Shown: piece by piece, positions 47,944 to 61,075 of the stretch
Layout: every line of letters begins with the position of its first letter
Position numbering within the stretch: the stretch's first letter is position 1
From: Tigriopus japonicus
Lineage: Eukaryota; Arthropoda; Copepoda; Harpacticoida; Harpacticidae
NCBI GenBank assembly: GCA_010645155.1
Contig: CM021321.1
Location: forward strand, 6,990,408 to 7,054,407
Direction: 5' to 3'
Length of the DNA stretch: 64,000 nt
Notes under the pieces: generated by a model
Database searches by the model: none
Seen by the model: the letters and a program-made list of their open reading frames with translations, nothing else
Told to the model about the DNA's origin: nothing
Translations under genes and position numbers: made by a program

Positions 47944-50900
47944 TTAAAATAGTTGCCGAATGGAGCGGAGAGATCCTTCGTTGTCATTTTGGACCAATCT
48001 CGCTTGGACCTGATTGGAATTGGTTGACTCTTCTGATCCCAATAGGGAATCAAAAGTTCCAGCCGAGACTAAAACACGGAACAAGGCCTTGGCTTGATTT
48101 CGGGCGCTCATTCCGAGGTCGAGTGTGGGTATGGACCCGGTTGGGTCTCGATCCGGCTGAAGATCCGAGTCGTCCTCGTTGCGAGGTTCCTGCCAAACCT
48201 CGGTAACGACGGTTCCATCGGGTTTGTTGTAGGTGACCTATTCATGGAGCACTCGGTTAGTCTGGTTTCGTTGTCTTGACAAGAGTGATTCATGGTGATA
48301 TATGTACGAACAAAGCCCCCTTCTCATTCTGTCCAGGCCCAAAGTCAGTTCCATGCCAAGACAATAAGGGAAATGAATGGTGAGCTCATGAATGAGTTTT
48401 CTCAAGCCTCGCCAAGATATGTTCTTAATAGGTCGCATTTTCAATGTGCCATGGCTTTTTGGGTGAGTATTTGTGTTATCAGTAGAAATGGAACGTTGTT
48501 CCCTCTTATGAGTTGCTTGCTTACTTACCCTTCCAACGAGACGATCATTTCTCCAAGTGCCTTGGCGGTATCCACCAGTGTTATAAAACATGATTCCTTG
48601 CCCACTGCGTTCTCCATTGGCAAAATCCCCTTCGTAGCGATCCCCGTTGGCAAAGAAGTATTTTCCACGGCCATGAAACTGTTGAGGAAATAAAGCATTC
48701 CAGCCATTTCTCGCTTTTTTTGGCAGGCACAGCCAAAGTCAAATGGCTTGAGCAGAAAAATGGAAATCAAAGCTTGTGAACAACTTACCGCTCCTTGGTC
48801 GAATTCCCCGGTATATTTGTCCAGACGTTTTTCGCCTCCTCCTTTGTGCATAAAAAAAAGGAGTGAGGATTTGACAAACGTGTATTGGAAGAATAAATGT
48901 AGATCCTTCCCAAAACCAAAGTTCCTACCGTAAAAATATTCTCCTTGACCGTGAGGTAAGCCTGCTTGAAATTGTCCTTGATAGATGTCACCCTGGGCGG
49001 ATTGAAAGAGGCCAAACCCGTCTGGTTGGCCTTGACGGTAATCGCCATTATATCGATGACCTTCTGCCCAATCATAGTTGCCTTGACCATGAGGAAGGTC
49101 ATTCAGCCAATCACCCGAATATCTGAGATGAAAATACTGTTGCAATCAATGTGTGTTGTTATAAACACAAAATTCTGATTAGGGTATCTAAACTTTATCA
49201 CACAATTTATTTTCTACCTGAGAGGTTTGGTGGTTAATAACTGGTACGCTGCGTGCAATTATGATTTTGATTTTTGACACTCGAAGGAAATGTCCAATTT
49301 GATGCCCAAAATTTGAGTTCTTAAGAAATAATTTATGTAAACAACACAGAGGTTGAGAGTCTAGTGAGCAAGCAAACACTTGGATTCACACGAGCTTACC
49401 GAATTCAAATTTTGCAATGTCACTTCTAATTTATGAGGGTTTAAAACATATGGCTTAAACCTTCAACTACAAACCTTTACTATTCCAGCCGGCGGCTAAA
49501 GGCAACGAAACTTTTATAGAAAAAATGATGAATGTAGATTCAAAATTAAGAGTCAAATTTCGATCAAAGGGGAGATCTACGATCAAAAGTAAAACCACGC
49601 GTACATAACGCTACAGATTCCGATCGATGTCTTTTGGAATTATGTTCTTTCTTCACTTTTGATGTCCATGTATGTACATCCTGAATTGATTCGTGTTTGT
49701 CTAGCCGTGGCTGTTCAATATGAATCCATCGATATCGATTTATTGGAACTCACCGATCTCCCGACCGCCAAACCATCGTTCCCCGGCCGTTTTTCATTCC
49801 ATTCAACCACGATCCAGTGTAGTTAGACCGAGTTCTAACAGAATCGGAATACGTCAATGTTCCCTGTCCATGTGGAACACCATTGCGAACTTGTCCAACG
49901 TAAGTTCCACGCTCTAAATTCAAAGTGGCCTGATCCCCATTGGAACTGGCCACCGGTGAATCCAGCTGGTCATCGGTGACGACTTGATTTGGAAGATTTT
50001 GAACAAAGTCCTCATCACCTTCGTCATCGACATTAGCCACTAAACTAAAATTGGGCACGGTCAAAAATGAGCCGTCGTTGTTGGTCTCTGTGGTTGTGGT
50101 GGTTGGCCTTTGTCGGTTGGTATTGAACGAAGCGGACGAGATAAACGTGCTGACATCTGTGGACAAAGCCTGTCCATTCAAACGATTCGGAGTTGATTCG
50201 TCGTCTTGAAGGATCCCATCAATCCAAAATCCGTCCCGTTTCCGGTTGCCATCAGTATCAAAGTACAACGTTCCAGGACCATTTCTCAATCCATTCTGGT
50301 CAAAAACATTCAAAGGGTAAATTTGAGGTATTTCAAAGGCCAGATAGATCTCAACTTACTCGATATTCACCGACAAATGATTGGCCGTTGGGATAGTAAT
50401 AGGTTCCATAGCCGTGTTTCACTCCTCGATTGAAGGCTCCTGAATAGCGTTCCCCTTGTCGAGAGCCCGATCCATATTCAAATTCTCCATGTCCCATGGC
50501 CACTCCGTCTTCCCAATCGCCTTGATAGACATTGCCATTGGCCCATCTAATGACAAAAGCTTGTGACTTTGACAAAAGGACAGAACACAACAGATGAGAC
50601 TGGAACGGCCCTTACTCGTAACGACCTTGACCGTGATATTTTCCATCTCTCCAAGAGCCTCGATAAGCGTCCCCATCTCCATATTCCATCTCGCCGATCC
50701 CATTTCGTCTTCCATTTGAGTACTGACCGACGTAACGATCTCCATTTGGCCACGAGTACACGCCTTCGCCTTCCATTAAGTTGTTGCGTATGGTTCCCGT
50801 ATAACTGAACCATAAAGTATTTTCATTGGGAACCTTAAGGAAGGTCAGTCTAGGAGGAAAATGAGTCTACTTACGACGCCCCATTTCGCCACACCATTGT

Positions 50901-52089
50901 TCCAGTACCCGAAAGGGCACCTAATACAAAATCTCCAGTGTAGTTAAACCGCCCACTGGCGTCATTATCACGGTATTGAATTGTTCCACGCCCATGTGGA
51001 AGGCCGTTTCTGATCTGACCGGTGAAAATACCGTCTGTCAACCTTTCCTAAAACAAATCTCAAAATGATATGAGAAACATGAAGATGAACATAAAGGATG
51101 GATTTCCCCTAAATATGCCACGCAAATGTATCGCGGTACAAAACATTGACTTCACATTGGCCCAAAGAGCTATTACCGCGGCTGTTACGTGCACATATTC
51201 AAAAGGCTCGAGTATACCGAATTCTAGTATAACCAACAATGCTCCAGTTTAGTCTTTGTAGTTTGTACATAAGCTGCCTTTTAATCCCTGTACTGTGGTA
51301 TACTTGAGCCATTTGAATTTTCTACGGTAAAAAAGCATTAATTAAGGCTACTTTAAAAATGAAGCTCGTAAAGGCTCAACACATCTGACCACATGGTTTC
51401 TCACAAAGTTCGCGGTTTCTGAGGGTCAAATAAACATGAGAAGTTTAAAAGTACTTCAGGGACAAACAATCTGCCCGATGGTTAAGGATTGAATCTGTTG
51501 GAAATGTTTTTCTTTTGAGGTAAAGTTGACCACTGTTTCCATTCCTTCCAGTGAACGTTCGAGACGAGTACTGTTTCTCAACATAAACGTGCTCTAATTG
51601 AACAAGTGAACTTTAACTATCTGAATATAATAGGAGAAGGTAACTAACTCAATTCTTCTAAATGCAACCATCAACTTGACGTCAGCTGAGATGTTACCCA
51701 AATTAGCCGAGAACTTTAAATGAGACAGAAGAATATTTGATAAATTATTTTTTGAGTACCGATTGGCAATGCATCAAGATGAAAATTGATGACTGGAAAA
51801 AATACAACTTTAAATGCAGACAACGCCTCATCCCTTCAAGTTTTGAAACCATTAAGCGAATTTAGTAGAGGTCAATGTCATCGGACTGTAGATAAAAATT
51901 GACCTTCTTGCTTTTTCGACATGCAAAAAAGTGTTCAAAATCACGACTTACCCTTATTGCAAATGTTGCTTGACTAGAGCTTTGTGCCTGAACAAGATAG
52001 TTTTTGGGCCCAAAGGCTACGATGATGAGTACAGAACGAGTAAGCCATATCTTCAACTTGACCTCCCACTGCAGACTGATGGTGCCCAT
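47944..52089 (-). CDS. MORN-repeat protein with N-terminal signal-like segment (639 aa, nine exons)
   Basis: Exons run right to left: 52089-51952, 51047-50875, 50804-50616, 50546-50360, 50295-49754, 49122-48929, 48841-48789, 48678-48529 and 48237-47944. All junctions are GT..AG with matching phases (0, 2, 2, 0, 2, 1, 0, 0), and the total is 1920 nt. About 17 MORN repeats of 20-25 residues follow the pattern YxGxWxxGxxHGxGxxxYxxG, for example YTGTIRNNLMEGEGVYSWPN, RYNGDYRQGQPDGFGLF and RYEGDFANGERSGQG. A Thr/Asp/Asn-rich insert (about residues 262-357) splits the array. The C-terminal 80 residues are acidic and repeat-free. The N-terminus (MGTISLQWEVKLKIW, then SVLIIVAFG and YLVQAQ) resembles a signal peptide, unusual because MORN proteins typically act in the cytosol at membranes or cilia. 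The last acceptor (ccatgaatag) and the 53-nt exon are the least certain parts. Confidence 0.83.
49123..49753 (-). other. Fifth intron of the MORN gene (631 bp)
   Basis: Donor CG|GTGAGT and acceptor tttcatctcag join phase 2 ends and restore a MORN repeat (SGD-R-YSGDW). No nested feature is seen. Confidence 0.75.
51048..51951 (-). other. First intron of the MORN gene (904 bp)
   Basis: Donor AGG|GTAAGT at 51951 and acceptor ttgttttag at 51048 are both good, and the phase is 0 on each side. No nested feature is seen. Confidence 0.7.
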
Positions 52090-52863
52090 TACATGTTATA
52101 ATTGGAAAACAATTGGAAAATCCTTTGTCTGTTGGCTTTAATCACTTCCCCTTTTGTCTCAAAGACAACTCACGCACGAATCTCAATTGAAACTGATGTC
52201 TATCTGGCTTCTGGTCAAAGATGATGGAGATTCTATTGCTTCACCTTGAAAGGTTGAGAACACATGAAAATCTTGCTTGTAGGACACCCGGTCATCTTGT
52301 TGTTCAAGTGGCCATGATTCTTCAACCCAGTGTTTCGAGTCATTTTTTGCTGCTTGGACCCTTTGGACGACGAATGACTGCCACGGGATCATGATAATGA
52401 TAATGACATCAATGCACCACGTACGAACGAGAAAGACAGAACCGACATTTAATTCCGAGTCATATCAAGGAGACACTCGTCATCCGAGATGGATTTGCTA
52501 CCTTTGCTCGAGTTCGTCTCAAAAAGAAGCCACAGTTAGAGGACTATGCCTCCAAGAGTATGCGCATGAGATCGATTGATTCCATTATGGATCGGGGTTT
52601 CCACAGGATTCAAGAAGAAAAGGGAGACAGAAGAAAAAGTGCAATGCTTAGAAGAATTTTCATTTCAGAACATACACAAAAGTTCAGTGCTCAAAATTCT
52701 GGTGAAAATGCATTGAAATGCAACGTTACACTCTTCCTCAAGCTTTCCATTTTCTTCTCGAATCTTGTGGAGACACTGATCATAAATAAGGTTAGTAAAG
52801 GGTAAGAAGCATGGTCGATTTATTCTGGATGACTTTGAAAATATATTTGGAAATGATCTAAGT
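52090..52863. other. Upstream flank of the MORN gene
   Basis: It is likely to contain the 5' leader and promoter of the minus-strand gene. No TATA or initiator motif can be defended, and open frames here have no recognisable domain. Confidence 0.4.
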
Positions 52864-53062
52864 CAGGGGTCGGGCTAAGTGGGCCCAAAGCTCTTTGACC
52901 GCTAATTTGTGGGCCCCTGAACCTACCACTGCCTGTTTGGTGGGCCCCAGACAACACGAAGGTATTCTAGTGGTAAGCCATAAGGCTCCTCCAGTGGGCG
53001 GGGCCATTTTTCAAGTAATTTAGCGTTTCGGGCCTTGACCCAAAAATGGTTGCCGACCCCTG
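52864..53062. mobile_element. hAT MITE, 199 bp, with perfect 8-bp target duplication
   Basis: The element starts caggggtcgggctaag and ends ttgccgacccctg, so both ends read CAGGGGTCGG inwards. It is flanked by atctaagt at 52856-52863 and 53063-53070. The CAGGGGTCGGC terminus is the classic form of animal hAT elements. It is non-coding. Confidence 0.9.
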
Positions 53063-55794
53063 ATCTAAGTCATCCCAAATTATGTTATATGATAAAAATG
53101 CGAGTTTTTCATGTGATTTCATGGTTATCATCATTTTAGTCAAATTTTAAGACAGTAACAATGTATATAATTAAAAAAATTATTTAAGCGATTGCAAAGA
53201 AAAAGAAAATTTACTCTTGTAGTCCAAAATTGCAATGCAATATCAAAAAAAGTGTCCTATCTTATCTCATGCTTTACTCCTGATCAGGTAATTTCATGAG
53301 CGTACTCTTCTAATTGTAATGCTCTATCATATTAAGATATGAGCGAGTTGAGTGAATCGTCTGTCATGCACAAGGACTACTTTATTGTCACAAGGATATG
53401 AGTGCGCTCAGTTCGGAGGTTGCTACTATGATTGGTTCAATTATTGTTCCTACCGAGTGCGAGCTTTGAACTCAGACAGTTCTAGAATTTGATATGGAAA
53501 GAGTGACCTTGATGATTGATCAAGTACTATGTCTGATCAAGAAAACCTTCAAGATGCTCTTTGGTTGACTTACCTGCTAAAGCTTGTTTCCTGGCGAAAT
53601 GCTAAAATTGGCTAAGCAATTTCCTACCAAGTCTAAAGGTGCAGTTAGACGACACATTTTTACATCGCAATTTGAGATGAAGTTTTACATAACATGTACA
53701 ATCTCGAAATCTCTTGCGGAGACGTCCATACTTGCCAATGGAAAAATGTATCTGTGACTTCAAAGTGTGTCTCAATTTGCGATATAAAACGTGTAGTGTA
53801 ATCTGGCCTTTGGTCATGTTAGTTCTTGGAGACGCTAAGTGGAGTTGTCTTTCTTTGAAAAACATAGTTGAATGATAAATGGTGGTAGTAGCTTTGATAC
53901 TTTTCCCAGTTTGTTAATTTCAGTTGCTAGCTATGAAACTATAATTAACGTCTCCAAATGTATTTTGGTAAAAATGGCATCTAAAAATTGACAAACTTAA
54001 GAAATGCAGCGCACATTCGATGGTCATATGCCTGCTTCTGTTAGACACCTCTTCACAAGAAATTTGCAATCTTGATGGAATTTCACCTCAGATCATGAAC
54101 AGAAAAGGCCATACACACTTCATCATTGCAATAGCCCAATAATATCGTTAAGAAAACATGGTTTAAAGGGAGTACACCCGGTTCCTTTGGAGGAAAAATC
54201 CCAAACGTTTCACAACGTTGGGTCAGCTGATGGCTGACAAGCGTGATCGTCAGCTGACCTTGCTCCTTGAAACGTCTGGAATTTCCGCTCCACAACAAGA
54301 AAAAAATCCGGGCGCTAATTATGAGTATCATGTTCATAACTTTAAACTCTTAGCAGTTTTTCAAACAGGTTTTAATTCAAATAATTCTAAAACAAAAGGA
54401 AAATTTCAAACTACATCCAATAAAAAAATCAGTGAAGCCTGTCCTTAGCCACAAAGACTCTCCGAGAAACTTTTACTGCCGAAGTCTGTTTTTTTAATAT
54501 TTTTTTCATTCAAGTTTTTCAACGAAATTCCCATTTCAAGTAATCATAAATCAATGGAAGCGCCATTTGTTAACGGAATCCCAACAATGTTGTCGACTTA
54601 ATAAAATAGATGGACACGAAAACCACCCAAAAATGCATACTTAGGAAAAGAATCGTTTAACATAAAGAAGTTTTGATTTTGAGTCATCTGAGTTTCACGA
54701 AGAAATTCGTTTGTCCTTGTCCGTTATCCGAAACATTCTTTGTCTGTAGTAAATACAGTAATTCGAAGTGATCTGGCAACTTTTCAATGAAAACTGTCCA
54801 GGAGAATCCTCAAGCCAATACCGTTGATTCAATGGGGAATTTGGGCGATTCCCTTAAGAATTTCAACCATAGAAATGGTACGGTAAAATTGAAAGCGATC
54901 TTTGGGCAAGAGGGGATAGGTTTGGACAACTCATACGAGAACAATGAGTCATATGTCCGTACGTACTTTGTGCTTTTTGTTATTCTTTAAATCTACGTCA
55001 TCGATTTTTGAATTGCCGTGACGATCATGACAAGTAAGTTTTGGGGAAAGTTAATATTATAGAATAGAGACCCGAAGACAGCCAGATGCGAATACCGCTA
55101 AGTTTGTTGAGAGTTCAAAAGTAGTTCAGGCTCCTAAAAGTAAAGGGGAGCATGTACTTTTTTGGGTGATTTGTTTTCCACAGCAGATCCTACATTGCAA
55201 AAAACTGAAGATGGTTTTCAGATTTTCCTGGGAATGGTTTGAGGGATAATTTCCAAAATTGAAAGGTATGTTTAAAAGACGAAGTTTTGCCTTTTTTATG
55301 TATGCATAATAATATATTTCCAATTTTCTTCACCAAAAAAATTACAAGCAGGATTGTTTGACAACATTCATTAACGAGAAAAATGCGGCTTTACAAACAA
55401 GCACACATCAATTACTTAAAAGTCTGAAAAAAGCAGTTTATTGTTCATTTACTCAATTATTTGTTATGCTTCAACCAATATCTAAGTTTATTACGCATGG
55501 ATTCACACTTATCTGGTCAAATTTGTTCAATTACCTTTCAAGATAAAATGTAAAACAACTTCTTTGGTTGTCGAGCTTAATTCTACGTATATTAATTGAA
55601 AAAGGACTCTTGTACTTGCAGAAACCCCAGACTTGTGCCCAAAAATAAGATTGATGAAGAACCTCAGAAGAATTAATTATCATATTGCTCATTTTTAACA
55701 AAAAAGTTTAAATTTTAACAAAAATTGGTGTTTTAGAGATAATGCTTCTCTTGTGTATGATAACTGCAGTTTACTTTCGCACGGTGTTCCGAAT
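53063..55794. other. Intergenic sequence, nothing recognised
   Basis: AT-rich, with a few short open frames but no domain, splice context or repeat boundary I can support. Confidence 0.4.
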
Positions 55795-56304
55795 GGCTTT
55801 TTAGGTTTGAATCAAAATACCCAAAGACATCATGGCATTTTTTTGGACCCACAATTTAATGGGGAACAACTTTACTTTTGTTTTATTATATAAGTCTAGG
55901 CCCAGGGAAAAAGTTATATACCTAAAAACCTATTAATTATAAAAAATTTAATAAACTATTAAACCCATGATTAGAGAATGTTTAGTTACCTAATGAATTC
56001 AAATTGAATAAAAATTCATTCAGCAACAGCTGAGTTATTTGGCTTTGAATGGTCCATTTTTGACCCCAAAAAGCCGAAAAACGCAACAGTTATATGAAAA
56101 AACAATTTCCCAAAGATTTCATACAGCTTTTCAATATTTTTAGGTATTTAGTTTTATTAGTTTTATTTTTAAGTTTTTAGGTATATAACTTTCCCCGGGC
56201 CTAAACTTATATGATATAATAAAAGTAATGTTGTTCTCCATTACATTTTGGGTCCAAAAAGTGCCATGATGTCTTTGGGTATTTTGATTCAAACCTAAAA
56301 AGCC
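55795..56304. mobile_element. Foldback element, about 510 bp
   Basis: The left arm (ggctttttaggtttgaatca, continuing to about 55935) is the inverse of the right arm (from about 56160 to tgattcaaacctaaaaagcc). Shared blocks include caaagacatcatggca, taggcccagggaaa and atatacctaaaaa. The middle (about 55936-56160) is non-coding. The target duplication is not clear. Confidence 0.7.
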
Positions 56305-57663
56305 AGTCGGCTTTGTTTCCACATCGAAAGAGTGAGTGAGGCCAACGTTTTTTTTAGAATTGCGAATTTTAACTTGAAGGTCAAATGTGAGTATTTTTGC
56401 CGGAAGATGATCAAATCACATAAATTGTTGACATAAATAGGTGCATTGTGCTTTTTCGCCTTGCTTTGGGAAATAAAATGCAACTGTTTGTTGTAAAATG
56501 TAAACCATATTTTACTCACGCAAAACCGTGCCTCATGTCTCACAAAACCTTCCCATTGGTTCAGTAAGTAAAGAAAAAATGACCTCAAAACTTTATATTT
56601 TGTTCCTTTGCCGATTTTGGAATAAATTTTGAACTTTTCTAGACATCACCAGAGCAACTTGAAGCATTTCAATAGCAACTAATGTTTTGACTTTGATCAC
56701 GGATATCAATTCAAATTCACGCTTTTCCAGTAGAGGTTGTAATTTCAAAAGGTTCTTTATGAAAAGATGCACAAACCAGGAACCCCTGAATTATTATTAG
56801 GTAAGTGGTCCCTGAAAATGTCAGAGTGAGATGTGTTTTGTAATATACCGGTAAATAGAGCGAAGATTAAAAGGTTTTTTGCTTAACACTTGATAAAAAC
56901 CTTTCTTGGCCGTTTGGACCGGAAAAAAAGTTTTTTGGGGTTTGCCAACTTATTTGAACTGATTTTCAAATTTTAGAGAAATTTTAATAAAAGAAACTTT
57001 TTTTCGCGTTTTCAGACCCAATAATCAGTAATCAGTTTTTTTTATTTTAAATCAGTCATAAAAAGGTCGCAATATTGTCCAGATGAAAGAACGAAAACAA
57101 AAAGCTTTGATCTAAAAAACCGAGGTAAAAAATTGCCGACAGAACAACAACAGAATCTGAGTAATTTTGGTCTGCAAAGTGACAAATTAAAAGGAAAAAA
57201 TATGCCCACTTTCAAAAAAAGATTTCTTGCCATTTTAAGCCGAAAAATAACTTTTGGACCGTATTTCTAACGCAAAAACTTCTTTTTTGATATTTTTCAA
57301 CTTTTTCCGCCCTCTACTGGTAAACATCAAAATCTAAACTGGATCTTCAATGTAGTAAGGAATTTCACGTTCGAAAAAATGTTTCGTAAAGAGATCATTT
57401 AGAAGGTTTCTGTCTTAATACCTTTTTTCCGATGCGATGTTACTCTCGCCAACCCAAGAGTTGACTTTCTCCAAGTCATCAACTAGACTTTTTGAGTTCT
57501 GACTACTCCTTCCACAAGCCAATTGTACATCATCAGCATATGATGAAATACTGGCTTTTGCCCTAAACTAAAATGACGATTTTTTATGCCAGATTATCAT
57601 GATGAATGTATCTTGCAAATATGTACATCCTAAAAGTTGCTCAAATAACTACTATATTAATTC
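56305..57663. other. Intergenic sequence, nothing recognised
   Basis: AT-rich DNA with homopolymer runs. No gene or repeat boundary is supported. Confidence 0.4.
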
Positions 57664-57671
57664 ACTTAAAG

Positions 57672-58556
57672 CAGGGATGGGGAATTATTGCAATTGCAAT
57701 TACAATTACATCTAATTGTATTTGTAATTAATTACATTTTTGGACCAACTAATTGTAATTGTAATTAATTACATTTTTGGGCCAAGTAATTGTAATTGTA
57801 ATTAATTTATTTATGACCATGTAATTGACGAATTTTCAATTGAAAATTACCAATTACTTTTCAAAATCTTACTTCCTCAAATTAACCATAAAACCAATTT
57901 ATGAGTTTTTACTTGCAAAACAATTATTTTGTCATCAATTTGCAGTCAATGTGATGCCACAAACAGGTAGCATTTGTTGCAATACATACCCAAGCCTTGA
58001 TGTTTAAATACTTTAAAACTACAAGAGTTTTTGACCGTAATTTTTGTGTCAGGATTCAGGGCTTTTAACAACCAAGGGCAGACAAATGAGGTGCAAAAAT
58101 AAAGTTTTAAAACATCGTCATACTTGATATATATAAGTAAAAAGTTCGTGTTTTCTGAAAAAGAAAAATATGCCTTGTGATTGATGGTATAATATTTTTG
58201 ATAATTAAGCCCGTTCATAGGCTTTTGGATTTTGTAAATCACTCTTTCATATTAACCTTTCAGCCTTTATAAGTTGCCAGTTGGTGCATAGTTACTTAAA
58301 AATGGCAGATTTGTTTATTTCATCGTTTTGAAAAGGGAAAAGGGTGAAAGAGACGGAAGAATTGTAATTGACATGTAATTGTCATATAATTGACATGTAA
58401 CTGTAATTGAAGTCAATTACATTTTCGGATAATGTAATTGTAATTGTAATTAATTACATTTTTGATAAAGTAATTATAATTGTAATTTATTACATTTTTG
58501 ATAAAGTAATTGTAATTGTAATTTATTACATTTTTCAAGTAATTGACCCAACTCTG
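57672..58556. mobile_element. hAT-type MITE, 885 bp, with ATTGTAATT-rich ends and perfect 8-bp target duplication
   Basis: It is bounded by acttaaag at 57664-57671 and 58557-58564. The ends are inverted: cagggatggggaatta on the left, and cagagttgggtcaatta when the right end is read inwards. Both subterminal regions (57700-57815 and 58360-58545) are tandem arrays of gtaattgtaattaattacat-like sequence. The interior has no recognisable gene. Confidence 0.88.
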
Positions 58557-58564
58557 ACTTAAAG

Positions 58565-59166
58565 CCAATAATCTAAATAGTTTTCCAAACCATATTAAAG
58601 GGTATTGATTGATAGGGTCTGTAGTTTTGAATTGAGGCGAAATTTGATCAATATCTATTTAACAGCTGATATACTATCACTACTTCGAATTTTCAAATTT
58701 CCTCAAATAACCCACTGAAGTACTCCAATTGTGTGTAAAAGCAATTCCCAAGTCACATTGTATTGAGTCCTTCAAGCGCAACCAGTAAAATGGAAATCAC
58801 GTGCAACCTTTGAGCTTTGATGCACAAAATTTCTGTTCTAATGTGTCCAATATACCTTTAGAAGCTCGAAAATGGGTCACATGTTTGTGTCAGGGTGCAA
58901 TTTCTGGAGCTGTATTACTAAGGTGACCTCCCAGTCTTATGTACTGTGACCTCCCAGTCAGCTGCTCCTTAAAGGACCCATTCAACGTCACAAAACAAGC
59001 AAGAATTTTGTTATCTCTCACTCTTGTTTACATAAATAAAAAGTGTAAGATATTTTAAACCAATTTAAAAGGAAAATGTTTGGATTATTTTTCTTTGGTG
59101 CTTTTAACAAACATAGTAAGACATAAGTTCATTCTTTTCTTTGTAAAATTCCAATGAAAACTGTTT
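58565..59166. other. Intergenic sequence, nothing recognised
   Basis: There is a short local duplication, gtgacctcccagt, at about 58921 and 58948; otherwise no feature is supported. Confidence 0.4.
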
Positions 59167-59174
59167 GTCACAAA

Positions 59175-59267
59175 TAGTGATGGACCGAAAGCGCTTTCGG
59201 TTTCGGTTAAGCGCTCTTTCGGCCGAAACATTCGGTTTCGGTTATGAGCCCTTTCGGTCCATCACTA
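59175..59267. mobile_element. 93-bp hAT MITE
   Basis: The 17-base terminus tagtgatggaccgaaag is perfectly inverted at the other end. The core is a palindromic run of ttcggtttcggttaa-like sequence. The flanks gtcacaaa (59167-59174) and gttacaaa (59268-59275) match at 7 of 8 bases, as expected for an hAT target duplication. Confidence 0.88.
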
Positions 59268-59719
59268 GTTACAAATATTGCAATTTTTGAAACAAAAATT
59301 TCCGTTGTAGTGTTAATTTACATTTCAAATATGCACAGATCTTCAAAAGATTTCAAAGTTATGCAATTCCAAATTCATATTTTTTTGCAATGTCAATTAA
59401 AAAACATCTGCTTCAAGCCAAAAAAAAGAGTGCAAGGAGTATATTCACCCAGGAATCTACGTTGATTGACTAAAAAAGTGTTGAAAGCTTGTAACTTTAG
59501 TTACCTAGATTAACTTGTAGTTTGAAGTACGTTGACAGCATTTAGTTTGTCAAATAAGCGTAAACTTTGCTAGACCTTTGAAATTTGAAAGCTTGATAAG
59601 CACTTTTTATCCTGATAAGTACAATTTACTTTCGGGCAAATCACAATTTCAATAATGTGTCATGTTATTGGTGTTGCGTTAACTAAAAAGACGGCTCATC
59701 ACGGATGTTCTATATACGA

Positions 59720-60264
59720 GGGGTATCCAGACTAGAGGTAGACTGGGCCTATAACTCGTCAGCAAGTGCGATTTTTAGATGCTTGATGAATTATTGAAAT
59801 CAAGATTTATCTCTTGTGAGCAGGTGTTATTTTACCTGATTTGTTGTGAGGCAATTATGTTCGAACTTATGATTTAATTAGACAAGGTATGTTGGGCGAC
59901 CCCTGTATACATAGAAAATAAGCCTCAAAAGCGAGCAACAAGACAAAAATCAAGTACATTGTAAAGCCAAGACGTTTCACATCAAAAGTTACCCCTTTTT
60001 TGCCTCAAATATTTATCAAATATTGGTATGGGTGGTTGAACAAGTTTCTTGCTCTTGACATCGATGTTCAAAAACGTGCAGGGGTCGCCCAACATACCTT
60101 TTCTAAATAAATCATCACTATGAACTGGATTTCCTGACATCAAATCATGTATAATATTATCCCCTCAAAAGAGATATATCTTGATTTTGATTGTTCATCA
60201 CGCATCTAAAAATCACACTTGTAAACGAGTTACAGACCCAGTCTACCTCTAGTCTGGATACCCC
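59720..60264. mobile_element. Foldback element, about 545 bp
   Basis: The outer ends are ggggtatccagactagaggt and its inverse at 60245-60264. A second strong inverted pair, aggtatgttgggcgacccct (about 59886) against agggggtcgcc-type sequence at about 60078-60101, lies nearer the centre. Together the arms span about 190 bp each around a 170-bp middle. It is non-coding. Confidence 0.75.
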
Positions 60265-60355
60265 ACGTAGCTTACATGTAGAACAAAAACACAGAATAAA
60301 GGCAGACACAAAATACCATCTCTGCCTTTCATTTTATAAGATGTTTGTTTGTTAA

Positions 60356-60905
60356 GGAGTCAGTACGGTATTACCACGTTTTAGCGCCTGTCGCTTTAGA
60401 GCGCGAAATCTCGTCGCCGAAATTTTAGAGAAGCGAACTTTAAGCGCTTGTTATTCTTAGAGCGCGAACTTTTAGCGCCAATTCTAGACATCGGGTTAAC
60501 TTTAAGTTACGAAAAGTTATATAAATTATCCGTCACAACACAATTTTCTGTTTCCACGATTTGTTTTGCTAAAGGTAATGTCCATTCTGAAACGCTATCA
60601 CGTATCAACTGACAGTCTACTTCTCCATCTTGAAAGGACTATTTCGTCTTATAGCACTGTCTCTAAATCAATTGAATTGCCACAAGATGAATCAATTATC
60701 TTTGTAATGAAACTAATTTCAAATAAAACTACATTTCATTCTATTTTATTTTATTGAGCAAACAGATGCGCAAAAAGAGTATACCGCTCTAAGAAGTCGC
60801 TCGCTAAAAAGTCGTGGCTCTAAAAAGACGTGACGATGAAAATTCGGCGACGAAAGTTCGCGGTCTAAGAAATACTGCGCTAAAGGTTCGCTGCCCCGTC
60901 AGCAC
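60356..60905. mobile_element. Foldback element whose arms are degenerate ttagagcgcgaa repeats
   Basis: The left arm (about 60356-60495) and right arm (about 60765-60905) are inverse and share gtcagtacgg/ccccgtcagcac ends. Inside each arm a 20-27 bp motif recurs, of the type tttagagcgcgaaa, cgtcgccgaaatttt or ttttagcgcc. The AT-rich centre (60500-60765) encodes nothing recognisable. Arms made of short tandem repeats recall Foldback/Galileo-type elements; that link is an inference. Confidence 0.6.
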
Positions 60906-61075
60906 ATCACTGATTAGAAGTGTTTCATGAAGGTATATTCCCGCCCCTTGCCACTTTTTGGCTGCCAATGGCATATAGCGGTAGTCCTTTGCATTGAAAG
61001 ACGGTTCAATGCTAAGTTTTGACTCCCAACGATTTGAATTTGGAGGGTGGCAATCAGCCGAGATCGAGACTGTAG

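Noticed and set aside
54787..54990. 67-codon open frame (starting MKTVQENPQANTVD)
   Set aside because: Hydrophilic and coding-like in composition, but with no domain, no partner exon and no clear splice context.
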